Part shown: in pieces, positions 10,876 through 23,240 of the stretch
Numbering within the stretch: the stretch's first letter is position 1
Layout of the letters: each line of letters opens with the position of its first letter
Assembly: GCA_021014325.1 (NCBI GenBank)
Contig: JAJGQC010000683.1
Coordinates: forward strand, 186,001-250,000
Direction of reading: 5' to 3'
DNA: 64,000 nucleotides
Source: Plazaster borealis
Taxonomy: Eukaryota; Echinodermata; Asteroidea; Forcipulatida; Labidiasteridae
The notes under the pieces: generated by a model
Told to the model about the DNA's origin: nothing
The model's database searches: none
The model's input: the letters and a program-made list of their open reading frames with translations, nothing else
Program-made: the position numbers and the translations under genes

Positions 10876-12430
10876 AAATGCAAGCAGAGAAAGACAGACA
10901 TTGGTTATGTTTTAATCACACACCGTAAAACGGGGCATAACATCGGCTCGTGAACAGAAGGGCATTTCAGACCGTCATTTGACGGCGGTGCCTATCAGTG
11001 AGACACGGTGAATAAAACGGTAAGCATAATTGCCTTTCAAATGATTCTTCATTTAATGCACAGTTATGTTATAAAGTTTACCGTTAATCATCAAGTGGTG
11101 ACAATGGTGACGTTTTTAAAACTAAGGAAGGAAGGGGTTCACTTCAAAAACAGTTTGTGCACCTTCCACAAGCTTTTTCTTGCGTAATTTCCTTACTCTG
11201 ATATTTTGTATTTTTATGCGCCCTCCATCAGACTGGTCCTTGGGAGAGCACAATATAAATTCAATTAGTTATTAGTTTTATAATATTATGATGAAATGTT
11301 TTAGGTATTGAATATAAATTATTTAAACAGTTTCAGCCCAACTTAATTAACCTTGAATCACACTTTCTTTATAATTGTTTTTTCTTCGTCAGAGTACAGC
11401 ACATCCGGTACCTGAATGGTCTCCAGTGAAAGTTTTCACACCCGTTGTTGTGTTCCATCCTTATTTCCTTGCTGAGTGTATGATGCAACATAGAGGAAGA
11501 ATATACTCAACTCGTTACGTTATTACTCAAAATTCACGAGAGGCTTAGACTTGCCGTCTTCATGACTTGCCTTTGTCTTTCATAACTATCCAAAACAAGT
11601 GTCTCTCAATATTCTAAATTTAACCTACCGTTCTGTATGAATGAAAATCAATGTCTAAAAATCAAGCAAGCTATTTAAAAAAAAAAAAATGCAACCGATA
11701 GCTCATACTATGCTGGACTTATTTTAATGACATCATTATCAGTGCATATGTTTTGAACAATCAATGTTTCATGCACCGATACTTCATGAGTATCCAACTC
11801 ACTGTATTTGAAACCCTGATGAAAACTTCTAATAATTGTAAATTAATAATGTGAACATGATTAGCATAGTTGGATTTATTAATCCATAAAGAATCAATAT
11901 TAATTGAAAAATAAATTAACTTCAGTAAATGGCTTACATGGCTGTACTTGTAAGTAATTCAACGGATCGTTTGAAGATATGCAACCAAGATGAAAGGGAA
12001 TTCAAAAAATGATGCTCTGCATGAAAAGGACAATTTACCCTAATAATTTATTCTAATAAATTACTTTTGCTGAAAACACTTTGTATAGTAACAATAGTTT
12101 AGTTTTTCACTTAACATTTTCATCACATACTTAAATACCAATGTCTCGATAAGAACTTATCTAACGTCATAATGACGTCATCGTTTTTCTAATTTGGCTT
12201 AACAAACGATTATTACTATTTTTAAAAACTCATATTGTGAGTTGCATTTATTCCCTGTTTAAACTAACGCATATAATCATAGAAGATTAACCCTTTGTTT
12301 TCCTTGATATTCCCAAAGCTATCAACAATTTGTTCATCGATTCAATGATATAGCTCACACATAAACAAAGCACTGACCCCAAAGATAGCCGAACACCTAG
12401 TGTTTGTTCCAACAAACACTAAAGCTCTAG

Positions 12431-13890
12431 TTATTATTATTATTATTATTATTATCCATTGCATTCATTTGCACATTTGATATTTTAAAAGTTATAGGTC
12501 ATTAATTGTCACATGACTGCTTGCAATGGTTTATTGACTGATACAATTTAAACGCTACATACAATTTTGGAGTCTAGGCACTATTTGTACATTTAACCAG
12601 TACATACATTTGTGCATTTGATAGTTTCACAGTACATTGACAAAATGTGTCCTGAAAGTAAAAATCCATGCCTTGTTGAAGAACTGCTTGCAATAGTTTA
12701 TTGTATGATGAATATAATTAGCAAATATTGAGACCACCATATCTCGAAAAGTATAAGTCCCATTAACTGTTTTCGATTGTGTACTTGTGGGATACTGTAG
12801 ATGTGTTTGTTAGGCTAAAACATTGTGCGACGTCATCATGATGTCACCAGTGTCAATAGATTTCGCTCGCCACAATTCCTGTCCTATGGCCTGTGTGGTA
12901 AAGAAACATCTCCATAAGACTGTGCGGCACAGTATGCTACTTTATGTGTTCTCTGATGTTATAATGTAAGGAATTATGAAGTCACCACCTGTAAGAGCAC
13001 GCTCTATCAATCGTCTATTATTTGTTCAAGATTATCAAAAAAGATAAGTTTAATTTTGAAATGTACAGAATATGCTGAGTCAGAAGTTGTTCCCCATCCT
13101 AGAATACTCTGAGCTACGGCACTAATGTTTCAAGCTCGAAAACATTTTGAATCAATTTCTGATTTCACGTACTAACACAAAACGTTTAACTTTATTGCTT
13201 ATTTATTTATTTAGGACGAAAAGCAGTCATAAGCACCATGTAATAAAGTTCAAAGTAACAAGTCTCCACTGTAAGAAAACTAGTGACGTTTGAAAGAAAA
13301 GCGGTATTTTTTAAAAGCCTTCAACATTAAATGCCGTTTTCTACAATTGTTACTTTTTACTGTCTACGTGTGTGTCAGTTCGTGGAATCGGTGGGTGACG
13401 ATTTGATAGCTTCACAGTTACCTTGACAAATGTGTCTCGAAAATAAAACATTCATGACTTATCGCATTGCTGCTTGCAATGGTTCATTGTCTGACACAAT
13501 GTATGTACTAAAATAAACTTCGAAGTCTAGCCACTATTGTGTACATTTAACCACTACATTTTTCATTTGATAGCTTCACAGTTACATTGACAATGTGTCT
13601 CGAAAGTAAACATGCTTGCAGTGGTTTAAATACCATTTTTGTTTTCAAAAAATAACAACGAATTTAGCGTTTTTAGTTTATTAGTTCTGGTTGTTTAACC
13701 AAAAACTCAAAATTTGATTAAAATTAATTACATTTAATTACACAATAAATCATTGGATGACGTCATTATGTTGTCTAAATTTCTGTTTCGTCTATTTGTC
13801 AGGTGTAACACTGTTGCCAAGTTTCATAACCGTACGACATTGGGAAGAATGTCGTGTGTATTTTTGAGATGGAACAAACTCAAAAATCCA
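12431..13890. repeat. Diverged satellite-like units, no gene
   Basis: Begins with an ATT microsatellite (12431-12455). It then holds at least four diverged units of the repeat also seen at 8546-9037 (about 12470, 12610, 13405 and 13560). The part between 12730 and 13200 shows nothing recognisable. Confidence 0.55.
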
Positions 13891-16800
13891 CTAGAGATTT
13901 AGTATTTGTTGGAACAAACACTAGGTGTTCGGATTTCATCGGGATCAGTGTTGTGTCAATGTGTGAACTATTTTATTGAGTCGATGAAAAGATTGCTGAT
14001 AGCTTTTGAAATTTCGAAGTGTAAATCAATTACGTGTATACATTTAGTTTACACGGGAAAGAAATGATAATGTTCCTACTTAAGACTGCATTGAGCTATA
14101 AGACGTGTATTAATTGATTATCTGTTTCAATTTCCATGTAAATATTCATAAACTGTACTGATAGTTAGTATACAAGACTTTTCCTGACAATTCAAAAAAG
14201 AGCCTCTTAATTTGTATTTCTTTTACTTCCAGTTGGACAGGAAGCCAGGTCAAATCATGTCATTATCAATTACACAGAACTTTCACACATAAAACATTCA
14301 CAAAAAATGCAAAGCTTAAAAAATCATAATAGATGTATTTCTCAAGATACGATTACAAAGTGTTTTCAGCAAATTATTCGAGTAAATTGTCCTTTTCATA
14401 CAGAGCATCATTTTTTTTGAATTCCCTTTCATCTTGGTTGCATATATTCAAACGAGCCGCTGAATTACTCACAAGAACAGCCATGTCAGCCATTTACTGA
14501 AGTTTATTTATTTTTCAATGAATATTGATTCTTTATGGAGTAGTAAATCCAACTATGCTTATCATGTTGACATTATTAATTTACAATTATTGGAAGTTTT
14601 CATCGGGGTTTCAAATACAGTGAGTTTGTTACGAAGTCTTTTGATAAGCCGTGGTCAGTTCATCGACGGGTCACAAATATAAAGAAGTCGAGGTACTAAG
14701 TCAAGTCTAATTGGCCATGGTTCGCGAGGGTCAGGTCGAAGGTCAGTCTAAATTTGAATAATGTCATGGGTCATGAAGTATTCTTTTGAAAGCGCGCAAA
14801 GGCTGCTGGGCGTAGCAAGCGCGGAATGTGAAATTGGGGCGAGGCACTTGAAGATGCTTTGTTAGCTACATGGAAGTAGGGTGACTGTTTAGCCGGTGCT
14901 GATGCATTGAATTTTCAGGCGAGTTTACACCCAAGTTTCAGCTATGTTGGTTTTGATTTCGGTTTGCCTTTGAGCAAATATGTAAGAGCTGAGAAGAGAC
15001 GGGAAAGCCATCTTTATATTTTGACGAGACAAGTCTCGGTTTACTTTAAAGAGGGAACACCCAGAATTGACTGTGAGTATTAACGTTTAATAAAAATAAG
15101 TGTGGAAATTGTGTTTGACATTTAATATACCAGTAACTGTGAGATACTATACGGCATGTTTTAAGTTCACTTGAATTTGAAAGAAGTAGAGAGGAAATGG
15201 ATATTCGTGACAAACTTGGTCACGCCATGATAAGTAACACTTAGGCCCTGTTTAGTGCCTTATAAATATGGATCACCATAAATATCTGCATATTATCATA
15301 TGTCAAGAAGACAGTAATTTGCTTATCAAGTGTGGATAGACTTATTCATGGAAGTGTTGTGGTTCAGACATTGTTGGCATTTTTGTTAACCGGAGTGCGA
15401 TTCTCCGTGAAATGCAACATAAGAAGTTTGAATATCTAAGTACACTGTTGGGAGAAGTTTATATTAAGATCATTTGTTAGAAGTTGATAGTGATCGATTC
15501 TTGGAAGAAACGTTTCCTTTATTGTGGGCAGATTTGTGAATGTGATGGTATTTGATGATTGGTAACTATTGTTTGTAGTTATTGACGATTGGGACACCGG
15601 ACACCCGGATTGGACCCGACGGGACCTGATTTCCTTCTTCGTGGGTTCCGATGAGACGGCGAAGTAGCGAGGAACTGGAGAAGTCGCAGGGACGACTGCC
15701 AGTATAGCCGTCGTAAGACGTGCATGCTATCATCAGGTGGGAGAATTGTAGAAGGGGTTAAGTTTAGCCCGCACACAGACGTTGTGGACGAGTGCCAGAT
15801 TTACTTAAAGGAGACCAGCTACAATGGACATATCTTAAAGATGACTATTTTGGGCAAGATAGCCCATGAAGAATTACAACGTGTAACTTTTGGGAGCAAA
15901 CATAGTGAATAGAGGTTTGAACACCGATGCAGTGAAAGTTTAATTGATAAGTGCACTAGTGAGATTTTCATTGATTATTGCGCGTAGATTTGTAATTGTG
16001 TATTTTCGAAAACTTTGATACGTGGTACCACTTTTGATGTATATAATTAATTGAATAATAATGGTGAGTGCTTCTTTGGAACAATAATAACAACACTCTC
16101 AGTTCAGTATAAATCGATTGTTTGTTTGTTTTGTTCAACGATTGCGTTTGTGACCCCGCCTCACTCGTTCACATCATAAATTCTCGGGAAATCGTAACAG
16201 AGTTGGATACTCATGAATTATCGGTGCATGAAACATTGATTGTTCAAAACATATGCACTGATGATGATGTCATTAAAATAAGTCAAGCATAGTATGAGCT
16301 ATCGGTTGCATTTTTTAGACATTGATTTTCATTCATACAGAACGGTGGGTTAAATTTAGAATATTGAAAGAAAACACACTTGTTTTGGATAATTATGAAA
16401 GACAAAGGCAAGTCATAAAGACGGCAAGTCTAAGCCTCTCGTGAATTTTGACTAATAACATAATGAGTTGAGTAGTATTTCTACCTCTATGGTGCACCAT
16501 ACACTCAGCAAGGAAATAAGGATGGAACACAACAACGGGTGTGAAAACTTTCTAGCTTTATTTCTCACATAATTAAAAGTCATACGAATCACTGAAGCAG
16601 GTGGCCATCTCAGTAAAACTTCGTCTTCGATTCCATGGTCACCATGAGCCATCAAAAGGGCGAATAGGGGAACAACTTGACGCTGAACATGGCACAGGTT
16701 GAGCGGAATTTAGTTCTGCAGTGTTATTGCGCCATTGATAAGCTTGCGTTATAAGTGCATTGAACTGCGACACGTCAAAACTTGCACGGAAATCATGCCA

Positions 16801-17529
16801 CTACAGTGCACGTAGGCTTTGGACCTCGTGATCAATGGAGCGGAACGAACTCCCAGGCTATTACTAACGAAATGTTCAACTTACATTTTGAGCCGGAGTT
16901 CAAAGTCAAACGGGGTCACTCTTTGTGTAGCGTTTGTTGAGTTTTAAAAGACCTGTCCGATGATGTATAGATTGTTATAATACATAAAATTGTTATCGAG
17001 TTATGATTTTTTGAAATATTAAACTTTGATTTACTGTAATTCGACACCTGATGACGTAATCATTACGTCACAACAACTTGATGGAGGTTTCATCCAGTTT
17101 CTAACATGGTGTAAATTTGAAGTTGATCAGATGAACGAAAGTTAATAATTTTGCCAGGAAATGTATTTTTGTTAAGAATTGCAGAAAGGCAAACTTTGAC
17201 CTTCCGGTACGACCGGAAGTAAAGATCATGTGAATTTGACGTTAACTTTTTAAATGTTGCCCGTGTCCTGTTCTATCATATGCCTAAATATGAATACTAT
17301 AGCTGTTATATTCAGAGACCTACAGGCATTGGCATGAGGGCACTTTTTGAACTAAAATGGCTTGTAATTTGACACCCGATGACGTCATCATGACGTCATT
17401 GCTCACACACCTTCTGCTCGTTATGTTCTAATGTCACATTAAGTTTCAAGTTGATCAAAGGTTTGCAAGTATGGGTTTTTTGCGGACAAACGACTATCAG
17501 AAGAATAAGCAAAACAAATTAAAAAAAAA
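13891..17529 (-). mobile_element. Helitron-like element, copy H3, split by an LTR-type insertion
   Basis: The minus-strand 3' terminus CTAG is at 13891-13894, with the family hairpin at 13901-13922. The body runs to 14626 and resumes at 16200, where sequence is collinear with the uninterrupted copies. It ends at an A tract (17520-17529) at the boundary with copy H4, having lost its hairpin 5' end. Relative to H2 it lacks ~550 bp but has extra sequence at about 17080-17470. No transposition protein is encoded. Confidence 0.75.
14627..16199. mobile_element. LTR-type insertion (solo LTR candidate) with GAGTT duplication
   Basis: The 1573-bp segment begins TGTTACGA and ends TCGTAACA, a short inverted repeat of the TG...CA type. 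It is flanked by GAGTT at 14622-14626 and 16200-16204. Two homologous Helitron copies (18261-18265 and, in reverse, about 11800) have a single GAGTT and no insert. A 5-bp duplication with TG...CA ends is the signature of LTR retroelement integration. No gag or pol frame is present, so a solo LTR is likely. The length is long for a solo LTR, and orientation is uncertain. Confidence 0.75.
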
Positions 17530-18860
17530 CTAGAGATTTAGTGTTTGTTGGAACAAACACTAGGTGTTCGGATTTCATCGGGGTCAGTGTTGTGTCAATG
17601 TGTGAACTATTTTATTGAGTCGATGAAAAGATTGTCGATAGCTTTTAGAATTTCAAAGTGTAAATCAATTACGTGTCTACATTTAGTTTACACGGGAAAG
17701 AAATGATAATGTTCCTACTTAAGACTGCATTGAGCTATAAGACGTGTATTAATTGATTATCTGTTTCAATTTTCATGTAAATATTCATAAACTGTACTGA
17801 TAGTTAGTATACAAGACTTTTCCTGACAATTCAAAAAAGAACCTCTTAATTTGTATTTCTTTTACTTCCGGTTGGACAGGAAGCCAGGTCAAATCATGTC
17901 ATTATCAATTACACAGAACTTTCACACTTAAAACATTCACAAAAAATGCAAAGCTTATAAAAATCATAATAGATGTATTTCTCAAGATACGATTACAAAG
18001 TGTTTTCAGCAAATTATTCGAGTAAATTGTCCTTTTCATACAGAGCATAATTTTTTTGAATTCCCTTTCATCTTGGTTGCATATCTTCAAACGAGCCGCT
18101 GAATTACTCACAAGAACAGCCATGTCAGCCATTTACTGAAGTTTATTTATTTTTCAATGAATATTGATTCTTTATGAATTAATAAATCCAACTATGCTTA
18201 TCATGTTGACATTATTAATTTACAATTATTAGAAGTTTTCATCGGGGTGTCAAATACAGTGAGTTGGATACTCATGAATTATCGGTGCATGAAACATTGA
18301 TTGTTCAAAACATACGCACTGATGATGATGTCATTAAAATAAGTCAAGCATAGTATGAGCTATCGGTTGCATTTTTTAGACATTGATTTTCATTCATACA
18401 GAACGGTGGGTTAAATTTAGAATATTGAAAGGAAACACACTTGTTTTGGATAATTATGAACGAGTTATGATTTTTTGAAATATTAAACTTTGATTTACTG
18501 TAATTCGACACCTGGTGACGTAATCATTACGTCACAACTCACTTGGCATCTCCTAGTTATAGTCTAACTACATGCAAAGTTTCAAGTTCATCCAAGGTTC
18601 GCATCTATGCTTTTTTTGCGGACAAACGCCAAACAGAAGAAAAAGAAGAACTAAAAAAAAAACCGAACAATAACAAAGAGTTGTGCGGGCTGAATGCCCG
18701 AAAACCAAAAAAAAGAACAAAAACAAGGAGTTGTTCGGGCTTAATGCCCGAACACCTCCTTGTTTTTGTTCGGTTTTTCGTTTTTTTGCCCGAACACCTA
18801 AAAAAAAAAAAAAAAACGAACAAAAACAAGGAGTTGTTCGGGCTTAATGCCCGAACACCT
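17530..18860 (-). mobile_element. Helitron-like element, copy H4 with tandem 5' ends
   Basis: CTAG (17530-17533) and the hairpin 17540-17561 form the minus-strand 3' end. The body matches H3 closely to 18455, then skips about 600 bp present in H3 before matching again. At the 5' side the GTTCGGGC...GCCCGAAC hairpin occurs three to four times (about 18685, 18740, 18790 and 18850), separated by A-rich spacers. The 5' end therefore appears tandemly duplicated. Confidence 0.75.
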
Positions 18861-18939
18861 AACAAAAAGATGTGAAAAAAACCCAAAGCAGAATAAAATA
18901 AATTATTAGCAAAGCAACAAAGATAGACATAATAAACAG

Positions 18940-19050
18940 ATTAGGTGTGTCTGTAACTGGCATTTGAAAGCAGTGGTGCTATTACAAGACCGTATGGTGG
19001 TGGTAAATCATTCCATAATTTGGAGCCGGAAACACTGAAAGACCCACTGC
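18940..19050 (-). pseudogene. Possible LINE reverse transcriptase C-terminal remnant
   Basis: On the minus strand one frame reads SVSGSKLWNDLPPPYG. This resembles the common LINE C-terminal region with KLWNDLP. It is only ~35 codons long and isolated from other RT motifs. Confidence 0.4.
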
Positions 19051-19182
19051 CAAAATGGTGTATAAGTATCTTACACGGGTAAAATCATAAAATTTGTTTG
19101 TTTGTCGCTTTTTAACTACAGAGCACGCACCGCGGTACCAGCTAGCTAGCTTTACACGGATCGAAGTATAACCCAAAAGCGT

Positions 19183-19390
19183 TTCACACTACGGCTTTTG
19201 ACACGTGTTAGACTTCTCAACACGGTTAGGGAGCTCTCAACCCTACTACCGAGCAGGGTTAGTTTCGACACGGGGTGAGCGCTCTACACGGTTCAGTGCC
19301 GTGTTGAAATGTTGCAGTGTGAAAAGGTTCACTAGTTAACACGTGTCGGACCCGTGTCCGAGTTTTTTTTTGTAGTGTGAATTAGGCATC
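19183..19390. mobile_element. ~210-bp MITE
   Basis: TTCACACTAC near 19184 is mirrored by GTAGTGTGAA near 19373. Internal words CACGTGT, GGACCCGTGTCCG and AACACGG are also inverted. I recall similar GTAGTGTGAATTAGGCAT-ended elements in deuterostomes. The target duplication is not clear. Confidence 0.6.
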
Positions 19391-19394
19391 AAGT

Positions 19395-20011
19395 GACTTC
19401 AAAATTGCTGTTCAATGTCCAACTCTAGCGTTGAAATCACCTAGGACTACGTGGATGTTATGCCCCTTGACTTGATCTAAGTGGTCATTCAGGGAAGTAT
19501 AGAAAGCTTCCTTTTCTTGCGTGGCAGAGCACTCTGTTGGAGCATACACAGTGGTTACTGTTAAATGGTATTTCCAAAGAATGTTGCTGTTAGAATCCTG
19601 TTTGTAATGACTCGAACGTTCTGGAGACATTTATAGATGTGTTTAGACATGAGTAGTCCAACGCCCCCGGTCTCCTGTCGTTGGCTGAACTGTAGACAAG
19701 TACCCAGTTCTTATCATCTGACCAATTTGGTTGGTGGTTAATAGTCGATGCTCCTGTATACCGACAATGTCAGTACCTTCATCTGCACAACCCATGAGAA
19801 GTTGATTGGTTTTCCCTTGTTGGTATTGAGTACGAACGTTGTAGGTAGACACAACAAGGGGTTTGAAGGTAGGCAAACGGCACTTATCAAGACCAACAGT
19901 CCGTGGTGGTGTTCCGGTTTCCCGCTGGCCCGTCATTGAGTCGTTGGTAGACGTCCGCTCAACTGCCTTCGATTTAGTATTCAGTTTCTTTATTGTAGTT
20001 TTCGTCATCAT
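19395..20011 (-). pseudogene. RTE-type LINE endonuclease fragment, frameshifted
   Basis: Minus-strand translation starting near 20011 gives STYNVRTQ, then DIVGIQEHRL, a short frameshift near 19635-19645, then VTTVYAPTE and VVLGDFNARVG. These are, in order, the conserved motifs of the apurinic endonuclease domain of non-LTR retrotransposons, closest in style to the RTE clade. The fragment stops soon after GDFNARVG, before the His catalytic motif and the reverse transcriptase. The element is therefore truncated at its 3' side, probably by later deletion or by the neighbouring MITE at 19183-19390. Confidence 0.8.
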
Positions 20012-21090
20012 TTCTTTGCCATTGTAGATACAAAATATTACAATTCAATACTGCAGAAATAACAATCAATAATCATCGGGACCAAAAGCGTCATTTTAAA
20101 ATATAACTAAAAACAACTCTTAATACATCGTTTGAAATTAAACAATAGGCGTTAAGTAAATCAGGACCAGGTTGTTTTCGACCGAGGTGACACAGTCAAC
20201 CCGTGTTTTCCAAAGTTCACGTTCAATTTTTTGAGAAACTTACAAATGTTCCCTGTACCGAAACCTAAAGTGCGTTTGGTTTTGGGCTAAAATAAGGGTC
20301 AGAAAAGTTAAGGTATAGTATGTGGTCAGTCATGGTAAAGTCTTAAGCCAACTCCCTCAGGTTTGTTCTTTCCCCGCCCACCTTAAATTCAAGATTTCTA
20401 TATTTTACACCACTTGAACTGCAGGGCTGCAACACATTCTTCCAAGTATTGTACATTTTAAAAACCTTGTAGGAATTTCTCAAAAGTGTATCTAACAATC
20501 CAACATAGTAAGGTTTCCAGTTTCACCTAACGAATATATTATTTGTGGAACTGCAAAAGTGTCCTCTTCACGGAAATAGCAGGGCAAAGTTCAGATTATT
20601 CTGCCTTGCCCGTTGGTCTCACTTTGCTGGTCTAACCCTGATATCAGTGCCATTTATATTGTCATTATACAAACGATTGCTAACTACAATGAACCTTTCT
20701 GTGTCCAAATTTCATGCAGTGGATTTGGTTCTAAACAGCAATATTTAAACAGTTCACAAATATAATATCAACAATTTAAATATCAAACTAAGTTTTCGGG
20801 TTTTGGATTCAATAATTGTGGTCGGACAAACCAACAATAATGTTTTGGAAGCTATTCATTAGTATCAAGAACATGTACTTTGCCAGAGAATGATAGAAAA
20901 TACCCTGTATATTTGGGCAGTTTTTCAAGAACACTTTAAGGAAGTATGTAGAACCCATGGCTGTATCAAATCACATTTTTCCCTGAAAACACAATGAACA
21001 CTGTAAACAAGCATTGTTTCCCTATGAGTACCAATGAACATACACAAGTACATGTATTGAGTGTCTCAGGCGGAAACTGGCGACTTTTAA
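20012..21090. other. No gene seen upstream of the promoter
   Basis: No recognisable coding frame or repeat. It may hold distal regulatory sequence for the promoter at 21095. Confidence 0.4.
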
Positions 21091-21094
21091 TCCA

Positions 21095-21205
21095 CCAATC
21101 ATCAACGGCACGTGCTGACTGCTCCATAATCACCATGGACCATTGTCCTGCCCCTGTATTTCTGGAGTGATATAAAACCAGATGGATAGCTCCGTTCTTC
21201 ACAAA
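21095..21205 (+). promoter_or_regulatory. TATA promoter with CCAAT box and E-box
   Basis: CCAAT at 21095-21099, CACGTG at 21109-21114 and TATAAAA at 21171-21177 are spaced as in a classical RNA polymerase II promoter. A plausible initiator (TTCACA) lies at about 21198-21203, some 30 bp after the TATA box. No coding start is nearby on this strand, which fits a promoter for a spliced leader exon. Confidence 0.6.
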
Positions 21206-21262
21206 GCTGCACTGAAACTTCCTGGAGTTGTTTGATCTCTAACTCACGTACTGATTCTAAAG
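21200..21262 (+). other. Candidate non-coding first exon with perfect donor
   Basis: Starting at the predicted initiator, about 60 bp run to AAAG, followed by GTAAGT at 21263-21268 and a pyrimidine-rich intron start. No ATG with a long frame lies in it, so it would be a 5' UTR exon. The intact ORF at 42385 has a splice acceptor 19 bp before its ATG, making it one possible downstream partner about 21 kb away. That link is untested inference. Confidence 0.5.
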
Positions 21263-22980
21263 GTAAGTCTTTTTTCTATACCTTTTCTTTACACAGGACC
21301 AACTACACTATGCATGTACAGACTGTTTAATTGTCATTCATTAATATTAAATAAGTAAGCTGAAAATATACCTGTTGTGACCCCTTTACATATTTTCCCA
21401 GTTTAACGCGCCACGCGTAAACACTTCTAGCCGCGTTATTGGACGATTATCCGCCCAGTACAGGAAATGAATATTCAAAATCCGATTCCAGCATACGCAA
21501 TTTGCGCTGGAATCCCGGCGCAATGATAAAGAGAAACATAAGCTGTCGTTTACAGTGGGAACAAGGCTCTGTTTCGGCTTCGTTTTTCGTACGATGTTGA
21601 AAAACCATGCTTCGACCCCACGGTATACTGTATATCAAGTGCCGCAGTAGTACCGTGCCAGTATTGTTATGCTACCTGGTGAATTCAAAGCGGGGTGCTT
21701 GAGTAAAGAGCCTTGGACAAGGCTAGGGGTCCAGGGGCTGGCCTTACGGCGACGCCCCCTGAGATTTGAGCTTTTGGTGTTTTGAGAGGGTGAAATATCA
21801 AGCCTCCGTATGCCTAAACACAGAGAAATTCACACCTTTTAAGCACTTCTGATCTATATCAGATTAAGTGGGCGGAAAACCCAGATACTACCGATAATCC
21901 TTTGTTTTGCAAAAGGTGGTGTCACATAATAATCATTTACATCAGATTACTGTTAAAAAATGAAAATTAAAGTTTAACCTGGGCATAAATTTGATGTGTA
22001 ATTTGGAAAAGGTAGGCCTTAGATTGCAGGCCCTGTTTTATCCTCTGCACATACCCGACTTTAAAAAAATTGTGGAAATAAAGCAACACATGATGACACT
22101 TGTTTGGATCTGGTCAGTGCATCTGGCTTCATTCAAATTCATTAAAAACACTGTGCTGTGGGAAAACAAATTCCGGCGTTTTTTTTTTTCAAATTTAAGT
22201 GTGGTACAATCTCTACACTTGTTTGGAAATGCCTTGAAAAGGAGAAAACCAATTGTAAGCCGGAACGATGTGAAATAATATTTTATCCCGAACAAATTGG
22301 TACGATGGCTTACAAAAGGCCACCTGATGTTAATACTTGCACATTCAAAAAATTACAAATGAGATATTTTAACCTTGCGAGTTGCACCCCCTTCAAATTA
22401 CCCGCGTAGCCAAAGGGGAGCTCACGGAAGGCAGTTTCTATTACGCGTATATAACATTGTTTGGTTGACACAATCCTTTTTCTGTTTATTTACAACCTGT
22501 CACTAGACTAGGATGACTCATAGCATTGAGCTTTGCTAGCTTGGCAGTGGTGAAACTCAAGGGGATTAGATCTGCACACAACACAATGGGCTTATACATT
22601 GTACACAAATGAATAAGCTTCGGCTGGAGCCCAAGCTATCCCACAATATGCCTGACCTGTACAGCCCTCAGTGTTAAAGGTGACTTTAGAATGTCAAACT
22701 AGAGGGTTTCATTAATTAAGGATTACATGTAGCTTCAGCGGAATTGGCCCAAACATTTTTCAGTAATTAAAACAAGGAAAAAAATGTGCCTTCCGGAGTC
22801 TCCCCTTGTCTTCCCGAAAGGTTAAAAGAGTAATTTTGGCAGAAAGAAAAACATGCGAATGGCATAAAGATGAAATAAAAATCCATCCTGTCGCTAGGGG
22901 AAAACAAAAACTACACACACAAACTTGCAACTTTTTCCATTTTCCTCTCTCTTTCCTTCCCCCTTCTTGTTGTCTTTTTT
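21263..22980. other. No gene seen
   Basis: Short chance ORFs and a pyrimidine-rich tract at ~22930-22990. A small inverted repeat GATTCCAGC/GCTGGAATC occurs at about 21483-21514. Confidence 0.45.
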
Positions 22981-22984
22981 TTTT

Positions 22985-23240
22985 TTTTCAAAAGAGAATG
23001 AAGATCCCTGGGAAATTGGAGGTGGTTTGCTGAGTTCCAAGGGACCTTATACCTCGACCTAGCTAAAGTCAAGTTCTGGTACTGTTTGTATAATTTACAA
23101 CAAAGCTGGTCGATTTTCAAACAAACAGGACAACCGAGAGGGGATACGTAAACTGTCAGTGGCAACCGGTGTCAAGAAACGAAAATGGTCCGATTTCCTT
23201 ATTTTCTTCTAGAGAAAGAAAGCGAGTGAGACTAGATGTA
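22985..23240 (+). repeat. Promoter-like repeat block, copy 1 of 3
   Basis: Shares ordered words with 24296-24620: AGAGAATGAAGATCCCTGGG, TGGTTTGCTGAGT, GGGACCTTA, GTTCTGGTACTGTTTG and AATTTACAACAAAGCTGGTC. A weaker third copy is at 25090-25270. No ORF is conserved among them. The function is unknown. Confidence 0.7.

Larger units (their letters stand above)
9038..12430 (+). mobile_element. Helitron-like element, copy H2 (longest)
   Basis: The 5' end carries a hairpin around GTTCGGGC/GCCCGAAC (9042-9065) directly after an ATT run. The 3' end has the 10-bp-arm hairpin (12399-12420), AAAGCT and CTAG (12427-12430), then more ATT repeats. The copy therefore sits inside an (ATT)n tract with no target duplication, as expected for Helitron insertion between A and T. 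Its interior aligns in reverse complement with copies at 13891-17529 and 17530-18860. It contains a 1142-bp insertion at 9556 and a ~550-bp segment (about 10877-11425) absent from the sister copy. I found no Rep/helicase domain, so it is non-autonomous. Helitron versus Helentron subtype is not resolved. Confidence 0.75.
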
